64,000 nt of DNA from Gammaproteobacteria bacterium (GTDB lineage: Bacteria; Pseudomonadota; Gammaproteobacteria; Ga0077536). Location: contig JACQWY010000008.1 of NCBI GenBank assembly GCA_016209015.1, positions 1 to 64,000 on the forward strand. Reading direction: 5' to 3'. The notes under the pieces were generated by a model. The model saw nothing but the letters and a program-made list of their open reading frames with translations, was not told the DNA's origin and did no database searches. Made by a program: the position numbers and the translations under genes. Of this stretch, positions 43,022 to 52,431 are shown piece after piece; position 1 is the first letter of the stretch; each line of letters begins with the position of its first letter.

Positions 43022-45255
43022 ATCTCGACCCCGCACTACAAACCTTCTTCGCCGAGAGCGCGGATCTGCTCGATCGCATGGAAGAGGCGCTGTTGCGTCT
43101 CGAAGAGGAGGCCGGTAACGCCGAGCTCGTCAATGACGTGTTCCGGGCGGCGCACACGATCAAGGGTACGGCCGGCATCTTCGGATTCGACGAGATCGTG
43201 CACTTCACCCACCAGCTCGAGAGCCTGCTCGATCGCATCCGCGACGGCGAGGTCGCCGTGACCGCGGAGCGCGTCGCGCTGCTGCTCGCCTGTGGGGATC
43301 ACGTCCGGGCGATCATCGAACCGGTCGCGAATGGCGCCGGCCTCTCGCCGGAGCTCCGTACGGTCGGGGAAGCGCTCTACGCCCGCCTGGGCGTCGAGCT
43401 CGGGCGCGGCGAGGCGCGTGAAACCGTGACTCCTGCCGCCGTGCCGGTCGCCGGCGCGATGCCGGCGGCAAGCGTCGCGGGCGAAGCGGTCGCGATGGCG
43501 GAGCACTGGCATCTGTCGCTGCGCTTCGGTCCCGAAGTCCTGCGCAACGGCATGGACCCGCTCGCGTTCCTGCGCTATCTGACGACGCTGGGCGACATCC
43601 TCCACGTCGAAGTCGTGGCGGACGCGCTGCCCGAGCCGGCGCGCATGGATCCCGAAGCCTGCTACTTCGGCTACGAAGTGGCGTTCCGGAGTACGGCCGC
43701 CAAAGCGGAGATCGAGAACGTCTTCGAGTTCGTGCGCGACGATCTCCAGTTGCGCATGGTGCCGCCCGGCAGCAAGATTTCCGAGTACGTGAAGCTCATC
43801 CAGGAGCTGCCCGGCGAGCCGATGCAGATCGGCGAAATGCTCGTCCGCTGCGGCGCATTGACGGCGCAGGAGCTCGCACAGGGGCTCGCGCGACAGGCGG
43901 ACGTGGATGCCGAGCAGCAGGCCGCGCCCGAGCAGCACGTCCGGCCGATCGGCGAAATCCTGGTGAAGCAGGGCGCTGTGGAATCGACGGTGGTCAGCGC
44001 GGCACTCGAGAAGCAGCAGACCGTCCGCGACACGAAAGCCCAGGAAGGGCGCTTCATTCGCGTCGAGGCCGAGAAGATCGACCAGCTCATCAACCTCGTC
44101 GGCGAGCTCGTGATCGCCGGCGCCGGCACCCAGCTCCTCGCCATGCAGGCCCACGACGCCGCGATCACGGAATCGGCGGCGAACCTGCTGCGCCTCGTGG
44201 AGAGCGTGCGCAACACCGCGCTCGGCCTGCGCATGGTGCCGATAGGCGCGACGTTCCAACGCTTCCAGCGCGTCGTACGCGACGTGAGCCGCGAGCTCGG
44301 CAAGGACATCGAGCTCGTCATCAACGGCGCGGACACCGAGCTCGACAAATCGGTGGTCGAGAAGATCGGCGATCCGCTGATGCATCTCGTGCGCAATGCC
44401 ATGGACCACGGCATCGAGAAGCCCGAAGTCCGCGTCGCGAACGGCAAGCCGGCGCGCGCGCAGGTCATGCTCGATGCCTACCACGATTCCGGCAGCATCG
44501 TCATCGAAGTCTCCGATGACGGCGCCGGGCTGAACCGCGAACGCATCCTCGCCCGCGCGATGGAGCGCGGTCTGGTCGCCGAAGCGCACGCGCTCTCCGA
44601 GAAGGAGATCTACAACCTGATATTCGCGGCGGGTTTCTCGACCGCCGAGGCGGTCTCGAACCTCTCCGGTCGCGGCGTCGGTATGGACGTCGTACGCCGG
44701 AACATCGAAGCCCTGCGCGGCACCGTCGAGTTGAAGTCCGAGCCCGGCAACGGCACGCTCGTGCGCATCCGTCTGCCGCTCACGCTCGCCATCATCGACG
44801 GCTTTCTCATCGGCGTCGGCGCGGCGCGTTATGTCATCCCCGTCGACATGGTCGTCGAATGCGTGGAGCTCACGGCGGAAAACGCCCGGTCGGCGCGCAG
44901 CCGCGGCTACACGGACCTGCGCGGCACGGCCCTGCCCTGCGTGTGGCTGCGCGACGTACTCGACATCGGCGGTGCCCGCGCCCGTCGCGAGAACATCGTC
45001 GTCGTCCAGTTCGGCGAGGGCAAGGCCGGCCTCGTCGTCGACGACCTCCTCGGCGAATCCCAGACCGTGATCAAACCGCTCGGCCATCTGTTCGGCCATC
45101 TCGAGGGCATCAGTGGCTCGACGATACTCGGAAGCGGCGAGGTGGCGCTGATCGTCGACGTGGTCGCGCTCATCAAGCGGATCATGGCCCGTACCGAGCT
45201 CGAACAGATGCGATATGCCCCGCCGCCGGCGCTCAGCCAGCCGACGCTCAACTAA
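43018..45255 (+). CDS. cheA: Chemotaxis histidine kinase CheA with duplicated middle module
   Basis: 745 residues. P1 HPt with His46 (RAAHTIKGTAG), a CheY-binding-like P2 region (about 155-265), dimerisation and ATPase domains (HLVRNAMDHGIE, VSDDGAGLNRE, GRGVGMDVVRRN) and a C-terminal CheW-like P5 domain. Between P2 and the kinase are two similar segments, IGEMLVRCGALTAQELAQGL at 271-290 and IGEILVKQGAVESTVVSAAL at 311-330. These resemble the repeats of MshEN/type II secretion ATPase N-domains. Central kinase of the operon. Confidence 0.93.
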   Translation: MNLDPALQTFFAESADLLDRMEEALLRLEEEAGNAELVNDVFRAAHTIKGTAGIFGFDEIVHFTHQLESLLDRIRDGEVAVTAERVALLLACGDHVRAIIEPVANGAGLSPELRTVGEALYARLGVELGRGEARETVTPAAVPVAGAMPAASVAGEAVAMAEHWHLSLRFGPEVLRNGMDPLAFLRYLTTLGDILHVEVVADALPEPARMDPEACYFGYEVAFRSTAAKAEIENVFEFVRDDLQLRMVPPGSKISEYVKLIQELPGEPMQIGEMLVRCGALTAQELAQGLARQADVDAEQQAAPEQHVRPIGEILVKQGAVESTVVSAALEKQQTVRDTKAQEGRFIRVEAEKIDQLINLVGELVIAGAGTQLLAMQAHDAAITESAANLLRLVESVRNTALGLRMVPIGATFQRFQRVVRDVSRELGKDIELVINGADTELDKSVVEKIGDPLMHLVRNAMDHGIEKPEVRVANGKPARAQVMLDAYHDSGSIVIEVSDDGAGLNRERILARAMERGLVAEAHALSEKEIYNLIFAAGFSTAEAVSNLSGRGVGMDVVRRNIEALRGTVELKSEPGNGTLVRIRLPLTLAIIDGFLIGVGAARYVIPVDMVVECVELTAENARSARSRGYTDLRGTALPCVWLRDVLDIGGARARRENIVVVQFGEGKAGLVVDDLLGESQTVIKPLGHLFGHLEGISGSTILGSGEVALIVDVVALIKRIMARTELEQMRYAPPPALSQPTLN

Positions 45256-45271
45256 GGAGCACGACCCGATC

Positions 45272-45841
45272 ATGAAGAACATCGCCAAGATCGACAGCGA
45301 GATGGAGCTCGACGAGGCGTCAGGACGGGAGCAGGAGCAATACCTCACTTTCCGACTCGGTGAGGAGACGTTCGCCATGGGGATCCTGAGCGTCAAGGAG
45401 ATCCTCGAATACCGCGGCGTAACGACGGTGCCGATGATGCCGGAATGCGTGCGCGGCGTGATCAACCTGCGCGGCCGCGTCGTGCCGGTCATCGATCTCT
45501 CGCTCCGGTTCGGGCGCGACACCACGCTGCCGGGGCGCCGTACCTGCATCGTCATCGCGGAAATCGACGGCGAAGGTGGCGCGCAGGACGTCGGCGTCAT
45601 CGTCGATGCCGTGAATCAGGTGATCGAGATCCCGCGCGGCGACATCGAGCCGGCGCCATCCTTCGGCGCGAAGCTGCGCGGCGACTTCCTCGCCGGCATG
45701 GGTAAGCTCGATGGACAGTTCGTCGCGATCCTCAACATCGGGAACGTGTTGTCGGTGGACGAGATCAGTGCGCTCGCCGGCGCCGGCGGCCTCGCGACGC
45801 GCCTGCCCGCGGGCGAAGTCGCGGCGTCACCAGGCACTTGA
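45272..45841 (+). CDS. cheW: Chemotaxis coupling protein CheW
   Basis: 189 residues from the ATG at 45272; AAGGAG lies 12 bases upstream, which is rather far. SH3-like CheW fold with EEQYLTF-type start (EQEQYLTFRLGEETFAMG), VRGVINLRGRVVPVIDLS and GKLDGQFVAILNI. It links the MCP to CheA. It has about 20 extra residues at both ends compared with E. coli CheW (167). Confidence 0.93.
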   Translation: MKNIAKIDSEMELDEASGREQEQYLTFRLGEETFAMGILSVKEILEYRGVTTVPMMPECVRGVINLRGRVVPVIDLSLRFGRDTTLPGRRTCIVIAEIDGEGGAQDVGVIVDAVNQVIEIPRGDIEPAPSFGAKLRGDFLAGMGKLDGQFVAILNIGNVLSVDEISALAGAGGLATRLPAGEVAASPGT

Positions 45842-45909
45842 TGATTACAGACCATGCGTGCCCTGCGCGGAACCGGTGCCGCCGCGCACGCTCATGAAAG
45901 GGCCTTCCC

Positions 45910-46755
45910 GTGATTGAGAACCGTCCGAACCCGGTGCGGACGCCGATGCAGGAACTCGCGATCGACGATCGCGAGTTCAAGCAGTTCCGCGACCTGCTGT
46001 ACCAGACGGCCGGAATCGCGCTGGCCGATCACAAGAAGGCGCTCGTCGCCGGTCGATTGCGCAAGCGGCTCGAGCACTATGGCCTGTCGAGCTACAAGCA
46101 GTATTTCGATCTCATCACGACGAATCCGCCCGATGGCGAGCGTCAGGTCGCGATCGATCTGTTGACGACGAACGAGACCTACTTCTACCGCGAGCCGAAA
46201 CACTTCGAGTTCCTGGCCAATACCATCCTGCCCGCCCGCGAGCGTGGCGTGCCGTACCGCATCTGGAGCGCGGCGAGTTCTTCCGGCGAGGAACCCTATA
46301 CGCTAGCCATGGTGTGCGCCGAGGCGATGGGGGTGAGCGGCAACTGGGAGATCGTCGCCTCGGACATCAGCACACGCGTGCTCGCGAAGGCCCAGGAGGC
46401 GCTCTATCCGATGGAGCGTGCGCAACACATCCCGCAGGCGCAGTTGTCGAGCTACTGTCTGCGCGGCGTCGGTGCCGCCTCGGGCATGTTCAAGATCGAC
46501 AAGCCGCTGCGGGACAAGATCAAGTTCATGATCGTCAACCTGAACCAGGCGCTGCCGGACCTCGGGCGCTTCGACGTGATCTTCCTGCGCAACGTGCTGT
46601 TCTATTTCGATCGCGAAACGAAGTGCGCGGTCGTGGATCGGGTGGCTCGCGCGCTCAAGCCGCACGGCTATCTGTTCATCAGTCATTCGGAGTCGCTGCA
46701 AGGCATCTCCGAGGCGTTCACCGCAGTCCGGCCGGCGGCCTATCGCAAGAATTGA
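45910..46755 (+). CDS. cheR: Chemotaxis methyltransferase CheR
   Basis: 281 residues from a GTG at 45910. N-terminal helical domain (DDREFKQFRDLLYQTAGI), then SAM-binding domain with YRIWSAASSSGEEPYTLAM (motif I) and VIFLRNVLFYFD. It methylates receptor Glu residues. Lack of the pentapeptide on the neighbouring MCP means it docks directly on the receptor. The upstream gap is 68 bp. Confidence 0.93.
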   Translation: MIENRPNPVRTPMQELAIDDREFKQFRDLLYQTAGIALADHKKALVAGRLRKRLEHYGLSSYKQYFDLITTNPPDGERQVAIDLLTTNETYFYREPKHFEFLANTILPARERGVPYRIWSAASSSGEEPYTLAMVCAEAMGVSGNWEIVASDISTRVLAKAQEALYPMERAQHIPQAQLSSYCLRGVGAASGMFKIDKPLRDKIKFMIVNLNQALPDLGRFDVIFLRNVLFYFDRETKCAVVDRVARALKPHGYLFISHSESLQGISEAFTAVRPAAYRKN

Positions 46756-46785
46756 CGAGCCTGAGGCGGACGGAAAGAGGCATGA

Positions 46786-47298
46786 ATGCGGGCCCCGGAT
46801 GACTACATCGAAATATTTCTGCAGCCGGGCGAGTTTTTTTTCGGAGACGAGGCGACGCGTATCCGCACGGTGCTCGGCTCATGCGTCGCGATCACGATCT
46901 GGCACCCGGCGAAGCGCTGGGGCGGCATGGTGCACTACCTCGTGCCGAGTCGCGGTCAGCGCGCAATCGACACCCTCGATGCACGCTATGGGGACGAGGC
47001 CATGCTGATGCTGTTGAAAGAGGTGGTCGCGATCGATACCGATCCGAACGAGTACCAGATCAAGGTGTTCGGCGGCGGCAACATGTTTCCGCACCTCAAT
47101 CACGAGGCCGCGATGCAGATCGGCCGCCGCAACATCGAGCAGGCGAAGGACATGCTGCGGACGCTCGGGCTCGATGTGGCAGCGGAGCATACGGGAGGGG
47201 CGGGGCATCGCACCGTCATTCTCGACAACTGGAGCGGGGACGTATGGATGAAATATTCGCGCGTGCCCGATGATCGGACGCAGGGAGACACGAAATGA
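46786..47298 (+). CDS. cheD: Chemoreceptor glutamine deamidase CheD
   Basis: 170 residues. Catalytic Cys33 ([12 protein letters not shown]) and His50 ([10 protein letters not shown]) are both present, with GGGNMFPHL behind. CheD deamidates receptor Gln residues and may bind CheY-P. A nearby ATG at 46782 is in another frame. AAAGAGG precedes the chosen start. Its stop overlaps the CheB start (ATGA). Confidence 0.92.
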   Translation: MRAPDDYIEIFLQPGEFFFGDEATRIRTVLGSCVAITIWHPAKRWGGMVHYLVPSRGQRAIDTLDARYGDEAMLMLLKEVVAIDTDPNEYQIKVFGGGNMFPHLNHEAAMQIGRRNIEQAKDMLRTLGLDVAAEHTGGAGHRTVILDNWSGDVWMKYSRVPDDRTQGDTK

Positions 47299-48392
47299 AA
47301 TCGATCAAGGTGATGATCGTCGACGACTCCGCCGTCGTGAGGCAGGTCGTGACCGGGATCCTGGAGAAGGACCCGGAGATCGAGGTCATCGGCGCCGCAG
47401 CCGATCCGATTTTCGCGCTCGAGAAGATGAAGGCGAACTGGCCGGACGTCGTGGTCTCGGACGTCGAGATGCCGCGCATGGACGGCATATCCTTCGTGCG
47501 CAAGATCATGACCGAGCGTCCGACGCCGGTAGTGGTCTGCTCCTCGCTGACGGAAAAGGGCGCCGAGGTCACGATGGAAGTGCTCGCCGCCGGTGCGATC
47601 AGCATCGTCACGAAGCCGAAGCTCGGCGTGAAGCAGTTCCTCGAGGACTCGGCTCACAGTCTCGTCGATGCCGTGAAAGCCGCCTCGACGGCGCGCGTCG
47701 GCAAGATCAAACCGCGCGCCGCGCAGCCGCTGCCGGCGAAGAGCGGCGAGAAGCTGTCCGCCGATGCGGTGATCTCGGCGCCGCACGGCGAGGCGATGGC
47801 GACGACGACGGAGCGCATCGTCGCGATCGGCACCTCGACCGGCGGCACACAGGCGCTGGAAGTCGTACTGACCGCGCTGCCGCGCGTCTCGCCCGGCATC
47901 GTCATCGTCCAGCACATGCCGGAGAAGTTCACGGCGGCGTTCGCGGCGCGGCTCGACACGCTCTGCGAAATCGAGGTCCGCGAGGCCCGGACGAACGACC
48001 GCGTAATCCCCGGACGCGCGCTCGTCGCTCCCGGCGGCCGTCACATGATGCTCAAGCGCAGCGGCGCCCAGTATTACGTCGAGGTCGTGGACGGGCCGCT
48101 CGTGAACAGGCACAAGCCCTCGGTGGACGTCCTGTTCCGCTCTGTCGCGAAATACGCCGGCCGCAACGCGCTCGGCGTGATCATGACGGGCATGGGCGAC
48201 GATGGCGCCTCGGGTCTGAAGGAAATGCGGGACCAGGGCGCGCGCACGCTCGGTCAGGACGAGACGACGTGCGTCGTCTATGGCATGCCCGCGGTGGCCA
48301 GGCAGCGCGGCGCCGTCGAACGCGAAGTGCCGCTCACCACCATCGCGAACGAAATCCTCGCTTTCGGCGGCGATCGGCGCTCGGTCGCCTGA
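47295..48392 (+). CDS. cheB: Chemotaxis methylesterase CheB
   Basis: 365 residues. N-terminal receiver with Asp56 ([12 protein letters not shown]), a linker of about 50 residues, and the C-terminal esterase with catalytic Ser in [12 protein letters not shown], His in [10 protein letters not shown] and Asp in MGDDGASGL. It removes methyl groups from receptors. Last gene of the chemosensory operon. A hairpin follows at 48409. Confidence 0.94.
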   Translation: MKSIKVMIVDDSAVVRQVVTGILEKDPEIEVIGAAADPIFALEKMKANWPDVVVSDVEMPRMDGISFVRKIMTERPTPVVVCSSLTEKGAEVTMEVLAAGAISIVTKPKLGVKQFLEDSAHSLVDAVKAASTARVGKIKPRAAQPLPAKSGEKLSADAVISAPHGEAMATTTERIVAIGTSTGGTQALEVVLTALPRVSPGIVIVQHMPEKFTAAFAARLDTLCEIEVREARTNDRVIPGRALVAPGGRHMMLKRSGAQYYVEVVDGPLVNRHKPSVDVLFRSVAKYAGRNALGVIMTGMGDDGASGLKEMRDQGARTLGQDETTCVVYGMPAVARQRGAVEREVPLTTIANEILAFGGDRRSVA

Positions 48393-48408
48393 TCGTCCCG
48401 CTCCCTCC

Positions 48409-48429
48409 CGGCCCGGAGCCTCCGGGCCG
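48409..48429. terminator. Hairpin after cheB
   Basis: CGGCCCGGA (48409-48417) pairs perfectly with TCCGGGCCG (48421-48429) around a 3-nt loop, 17 bp after the cheB stop. No T-run. It is placed to end the chemosensory transcript. Confidence 0.6.
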
Positions 48430-48617
48430 CCCCGTTCCCGGCCCGAATACCCCGCGGCGCGAACGGGCATAAGGTCAGGCGCTCGGGATCTTTGGCGCCG
48501 GTTCCTCCCTCCCTTAGGATGCGCCTCGGTCCCGCGCCGGGCGGCCCGCGCGGCCGTGCCGTGCGGCTGCTCCCCACAGCGGGGGCGAACCTGAGTAAAC
48601 TATGCGGGAATCAGACC

Positions 48618-49568
48618 ATGGGCAGCATGAAGGAACTCCGCGACATCCAGGCCTCCGCGCACACCCACGCGCATCTCGATGACCTCGAGGCCGAGTCGAT
48701 CTACATCATTCGCGAAGTGGTCGCGGAATGCCGCCGTCCGGCGCTGTTGTTCTCCGGCGGCAAGGACTCGGTGGTGCTCTTGCACCTCGCGCGCAAGGCC
48801 TTCCGCCTCGGCGACCGCCCCAGCGAGCTGCCGTTCCCGCTCGTCCACATCGACACCGGCCACAATTTTCCCGAAGTGATCGCGTTCCGCGACACGACCG
48901 TCGCCGCCACCGGCGCGCGTCTCGTCGTCGGCCATGTCGAGGATTCGATCCGTCGCGGCACGGTGCGCCTGCGCCGGGACGACGATTCGCGCAATGCCGC
49001 GCAGGCCGTGACGCTGCTCGAGACCATCGCCGAGCACGAGTTCGACGCGATGCTCGGCGGTGCGCGCCGCGACGAGGAGAAGGCCCGCGCCAAGGAGCGC
49101 ATCTTCTCCGTGCGCGACGAGTTCGGGCAGTGGGATCCGAAAGCGCAGCGTCCGGAGCTCTGGACGCTCTACAACACGCGGCTCGCCCCGGGCGAGCACC
49201 TGCGCGTGTTCCCGATTTCGAACTGGACCGAGCTCGACATCTGGCAGTACATCGCACGCGAGCGCCTGGTCCTGCCGTCGATCTACTACGCTCACGAGCG
49301 CGAGATCGTGCGCCGCCGTCGGCTGCTCGTGCCCGTCACGCCGCTCACGCCGGTGCGCGATGGCGAGAAGAGCGAAATCGTCTCGGTGCGGTTCCGGACC
49401 GTCGGCGACATCAGTTGCACCTGCCCCGTCGCGAGCACCGCCGCGACCGCGCACGAAATCATCGAGGAGACCGCGGTCACCGAGATCACCGAGCGCGGCG
49501 CGACGCGCATGGACGACCAGACGAGCGAGTCGGCGATGGAACGCCGCAAGAAGGAGGGCTACTTCTGA
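48618..49568 (+). CDS. cysD: Sulfate adenylyltransferase subunit 2 (ATP sulfurylase catalytic subunit)
   Basis: 316 residues from the ATG at 48618; the Met three codons later is another option. PP-loop SGGKDSVVLLH near residues 46-56, DTGHNFPE, and GGARRDEEKARAKERIFS are standard. It makes APS from sulfate and ATP with the GTPase partner CysN in assimilatory sulfate use. It starts 225 bp after cheB and is unrelated to the chemosensory genes. Stop overlaps the cysN start (TGATG). Confidence 0.95.
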   Translation: MGSMKELRDIQASAHTHAHLDDLEAESIYIIREVVAECRRPALLFSGGKDSVVLLHLARKAFRLGDRPSELPFPLVHIDTGHNFPEVIAFRDTTVAATGARLVVGHVEDSIRRGTVRLRRDDDSRNAAQAVTLLETIAEHEFDAMLGGARRDEEKARAKERIFSVRDEFGQWDPKAQRPELWTLYNTRLAPGEHLRVFPISNWTELDIWQYIARERLVLPSIYYAHEREIVRRRRLLVPVTPLTPVRDGEKSEIVSVRFRTVGDISCTCPVASTAATAHEIIEETAVTEITERGATRMDDQTSESAMERRKKEGYF

Positions 49569-50869
49569 TGAACGAATCCGTGCGCCACGGCGTGCTCCGC
49601 TTCATCACCGCGGGCAGCGTCGACGACGGCAAGAGCACGCTCATCGGCCGCCTGCTGTACGACAGCAAGGCCGTCCTCAGCGATCAGCTCCAGGCGATCG
49701 CGAACGCGAAACACAAACGCACCGGCGGCGAGGACATCGATTTCTCGCTCCTGACCGACGGCCTCGAGGCCGAGCGTGAGCAGGGCATCACGATCGACGT
49801 GGCCTACCGCTATTTCTCGACGGCGCGGCGCAAGTTCATCATCGCCGATACCCCGGGGCACGAGCAGTACACGCGCAATATGGTGACCGGCGCCTCGACC
49901 GCGCATGCGGCCGTGGTCCTCGTCGACGCGACGCGCCTCGATTTCTCAGCGGGCGTGCCCGAGCTCCTGCCGCAGACGAAGCGCCACTCCGCGATCCTCG
50001 CGCTGCTCGGCATCCGGCACGTCATCGTCGCGGTCAACAAGATGGATCTCATCGGCTACGAGGAGGCGGCATTCGCGGCGATCCGCACGGCCTACACCGG
50101 TCTCGCCGGGCGCCTCGGCCTCGCCGACGTGCGCTACGTGCCGGTCTCGGCCCTGCGCGGCGACAACATCGTCGCGGCGAGTGCCGCGACGCCGTGGTAC
50201 GGGGGGCCGTCACTGCTCGAAGTGCTCGAGGATTTGCCGATTGGCGAGGCTGTCGCTTCGGCGCCGGAGGCTCTGCGCTTCCCGGTGCAGCTCGTCGTGC
50301 GTCAGGATACCGCTTCGGCGGACGACTTCCGCGGCTACATGGGACGCGTGGAAGCGGGCACGGTGGGCGCCGGCCAGGCGATACGCATCGAACCGGGTGC
50401 GCGTACCGCAACTGTCGCGCAAGTGATCACGCCCGCCGGCGTGTCGGGATCCGCGACGGCGGGCCAGGTCGTCACGCTGCGTCTCGATGAGGACGTGGAC
50501 GTCTCGCGCGGCGACACGTTCGTCGCGGCCGCCGATCCGATCGTGCCCGCGCGCAAGCTGCGTGCCGAGCTGTGCTGGCTCGCGCCGGAAGCGCTGAACC
50601 CGGCGCGCAAGTACACTTTGAAGCACACCACCGCGAGCGTCTTCGCGAAAGTGACCGCCGTCGAGCGGGTGCTCGACGTGCACACGCTCTCCCACGACAG
50701 CGGACGCCAGACGCTCGCGACGAACGACATCGGCAGCGTGGAGCTCACGCTCCAGAAGCCGATCGTCTGCGATCCCTATGCCGCGAACAGTGCGACGGGC
50801 GCGTTCATTCTCGTCGACGATGCGACGCATCTCACGGTGGCGGCGGGGATGATCAGGGCGGCCGCGTAG
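49568..50869 (+). CDS. cysN: Sulfate adenylyltransferase subunit 1 (GTPase)
   Basis: 433 residues from the ATG at 49568. GTPase motifs are intact: GSVDDGKST (P-loop), EREQGITIDVAY (G2), DTPGHEQY (G3) and NKMDL (G4). The three-domain length without a C-terminal APS kinase means it is CysN, not the CysNC/NodQ fusion. A cysC or cysH gene is not in the window. GTP hydrolysis drives APS synthesis by CysD. Confidence 0.95.
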   Translation: MNESVRHGVLRFITAGSVDDGKSTLIGRLLYDSKAVLSDQLQAIANAKHKRTGGEDIDFSLLTDGLEAEREQGITIDVAYRYFSTARRKFIIADTPGHEQYTRNMVTGASTAHAAVVLVDATRLDFSAGVPELLPQTKRHSAILALLGIRHVIVAVNKMDLIGYEEAAFAAIRTAYTGLAGRLGLADVRYVPVSALRGDNIVAASAATPWYGGPSLLEVLEDLPIGEAVASAPEALRFPVQLVVRQDTASADDFRGYMGRVEAGTVGAGQAIRIEPGARTATVAQVITPAGVSGSATAGQVVTLRLDEDVDVSRGDTFVAAADPIVPARKLRAELCWLAPEALNPARKYTLKHTTASVFAKVTAVERVLDVHTLSHDSGRQTLATNDIGSVELTLQKPIVCDPYAANSATGAFILVDDATHLTVAAGMIRAAA

Positions 50870-51075
50870 CCGCACCGGTTCTGCCTCGGATCTCTGATGA
50901 CGAGGGCTCGGCTATAGAATGCGCCGACGAAGGAGGCGCATCGATCGCGTCATCGGCGGCAGCGTGAGGAATACTTCGTTCGGCGCTCCGGCAGGCGGGC
51001 GCCGACCGCGCGGGCAACTCGCTACGCGCGAGCTACCCACACGTGTCGGATCCCAATGCCGGATCCCGGTCGGCC
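50870..51075. other. Convergent intergenic region
   Basis: 206 bp between the ends of cysN (+) and the flavin monooxygenase gene (-). TATAGAAT at 50912-50919 looks like a -10 box and is followed by AAGGAGG at 50931-50937, but I see no gene behind it. A hairpin at 51012-51040 is described separately. Confidence 0.45.
51012..51040. terminator. Hairpin related to that at 3624-3652
   Basis: GGGCAACTCGC pairs with GCGAGCTACCC at 9 of 11 positions. The sequence also matches 3624-3652 (GGGTAACTCGC ... GCGAGTTATCC), with CCAC following in both. Both copies lie between convergent genes, so a bidirectional terminator is plausible. Confidence 0.6.
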
Positions 51076-52299
51076 TCAGGCGCGGGCCCGGGTGCGCGGC
51101 GCGGCGGCGCCGATCTTGTCGGTGAAGTTCGGCCACACCTTCTCGGTGAGCAGCTCGAGGCTGCGCAAGCAGGCTTTCTGCGGCATGTGGTTGTAGATGA
51201 ACATCCAGAAGTAGTCGACCGGAAGCTGCTTCAGCAGGGCCTCGAGCTTGCGGTTGACCGTGTCCGGGCTGCCGAAGATGACGAGACCGCGCTCGGCCAG
51301 CGTCTCGAACGTCGCCGGCAGATCGAACGGACCTTCGCCCGGACCGGCCACGGCGCCGTTGAAGCCGAACGGCACGAAGAAGTTGTTCCAGATGAAAGAG
51401 CCGGCCTCGCGCGCGATGGCCTCGGCCTCGGCATCGGTGTCGGCGACGACGATCTCGCGGCTCATCGCCATGCCCTCGCCAAACTTCAGATTCCGGCCCG
51501 CTGCGGCGGCCGCTTCCTGGCCGGCGATGAAGTGAGACTTCACGATTTCCGGATGCGTCATGATCGTCACCGGGATGATGCCGCGCTCCATGCCCCACTT
51601 GATCGAGCGCTCGGACGTCGCGAACGGCATGAAGAGCTCGGGAATGCTCTTGTTGAACGTCGGCGGCGCGATGCCGATCTCGACGATGTCGTTGTTCTCG
51701 TTCAGACCCTGGCCGTAACTGCGCGCGACCTCGTGCGCCGCCCACTTGATCGGCTTGCCCGGGATCTGCCAGTGCTTGCCCTTGAAGCTGAACGTATCCT
51801 TCGTCCAGGCGTTCATGATGATCTCGAAGTGTTCCTCGAACAGCGAACGCTTGAGCTCCTCGTATTCGGCGCCTTCGCCCGGCTCGGCGAGACCGACCTG
51901 TTGACCGAGCACGTTCACCCAGCGCGGCTGATAGCCGCGGGCGAAGCCGGCGAACACGCGACCCTGCAGCATCTGCGAGACCATTGCGATGTTCTCGGCG
52001 AGGTTGATCGGGTTCTGCGAGGGCAGCACGTTGCCGAGCTGGCCGAACTTCATGCGCTTCGTCTGCAGACCGAAGTAGAGATCGAGAATCACGGGATTCG
52101 TCGAGACCTCTTCGCCTTCGATGTGGAAATGATGCTCGGTGAAGCCGGCACCGTAGTAGCCGGTGTCGTCCATGTACTGCATCTGCTCGGTGAGGTTCTT
52201 CAGCATCTGCTGATAGAGGTCCGTCCGCTTGCCGGCCATGCCCTTGAGAATTTCTTCCTTGGTACCGACCGAAGGAAGATAAAACGCACCTACTTGCAT
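51076..52299 (-). CDS. Luciferase-like (LLM) flavin-dependent monooxygenase
   Basis: 407 residues from the ATG at 52299, chosen for its AGGAG; an ATG at 52362 lacks one. TIM-barrel LLM fold with DDTGYYGAGFTEHHF near 40-54, FGQLGNVLPSQNPINLAE and GRVFAGFARGYQPRW. Such enzymes use reduced flavin to oxygenate alkanes, ketones or sulfur compounds and need a flavin reductase, which is not encoded nearby. It is probably controlled with the Nudix gene by the sigma-54 activator on the other strand. The substrate is unknown. Confidence 0.9.
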   Translation of the reverse strand: MQVGAFYLPSVGTKEEILKGMAGKRTDLYQQMLKNLTEQMQYMDDTGYYGAGFTEHHFHIEGEEVSTNPVILDLYFGLQTKRMKFGQLGNVLPSQNPINLAENIAMVSQMLQGRVFAGFARGYQPRWVNVLGQQVGLAEPGEGAEYEELKRSLFEEHFEIIMNAWTKDTFSFKGKHWQIPGKPIKWAAHEVARSYGQGLNENNDIVEIGIAPPTFNKSIPELFMPFATSERSIKWGMERGIIPVTIMTHPEIVKSHFIAGQEAAAAAGRNLKFGEGMAMSREIVVADTDAEAEAIAREAGSFIWNNFFVPFGFNGAVAGPGEGPFDLPATFETLAERGLVIFGSPDTVNRKLEALLKQLPVDYFWMFIYNHMPQKACLRSLELLTEKVWPNFTDKIGAAAPRTRARA

Positions 52300-52431
52300 A
52301 TTAGTGACTCCTGAGTTTGTCTTGCGGACGTGGCGGCTCGGCCGGTCGGTCCTGTTTTGCACACCTGTCGCGCCGTCGGAGCCGCGTGCTCCGGCCGGCG
52401 GGAGAACAGTCGTCCCTCGACGGGATCCTTG

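Noticed and set aside
50919-51125. 68-residue open frame starting MRRRRRRIDRV after the TATAGAAT motif
   Set aside because: Highly basic, no conserved pattern, overlaps the 3' end of the monooxygenase gene, and the ribosome-binding site lies after its start codon.
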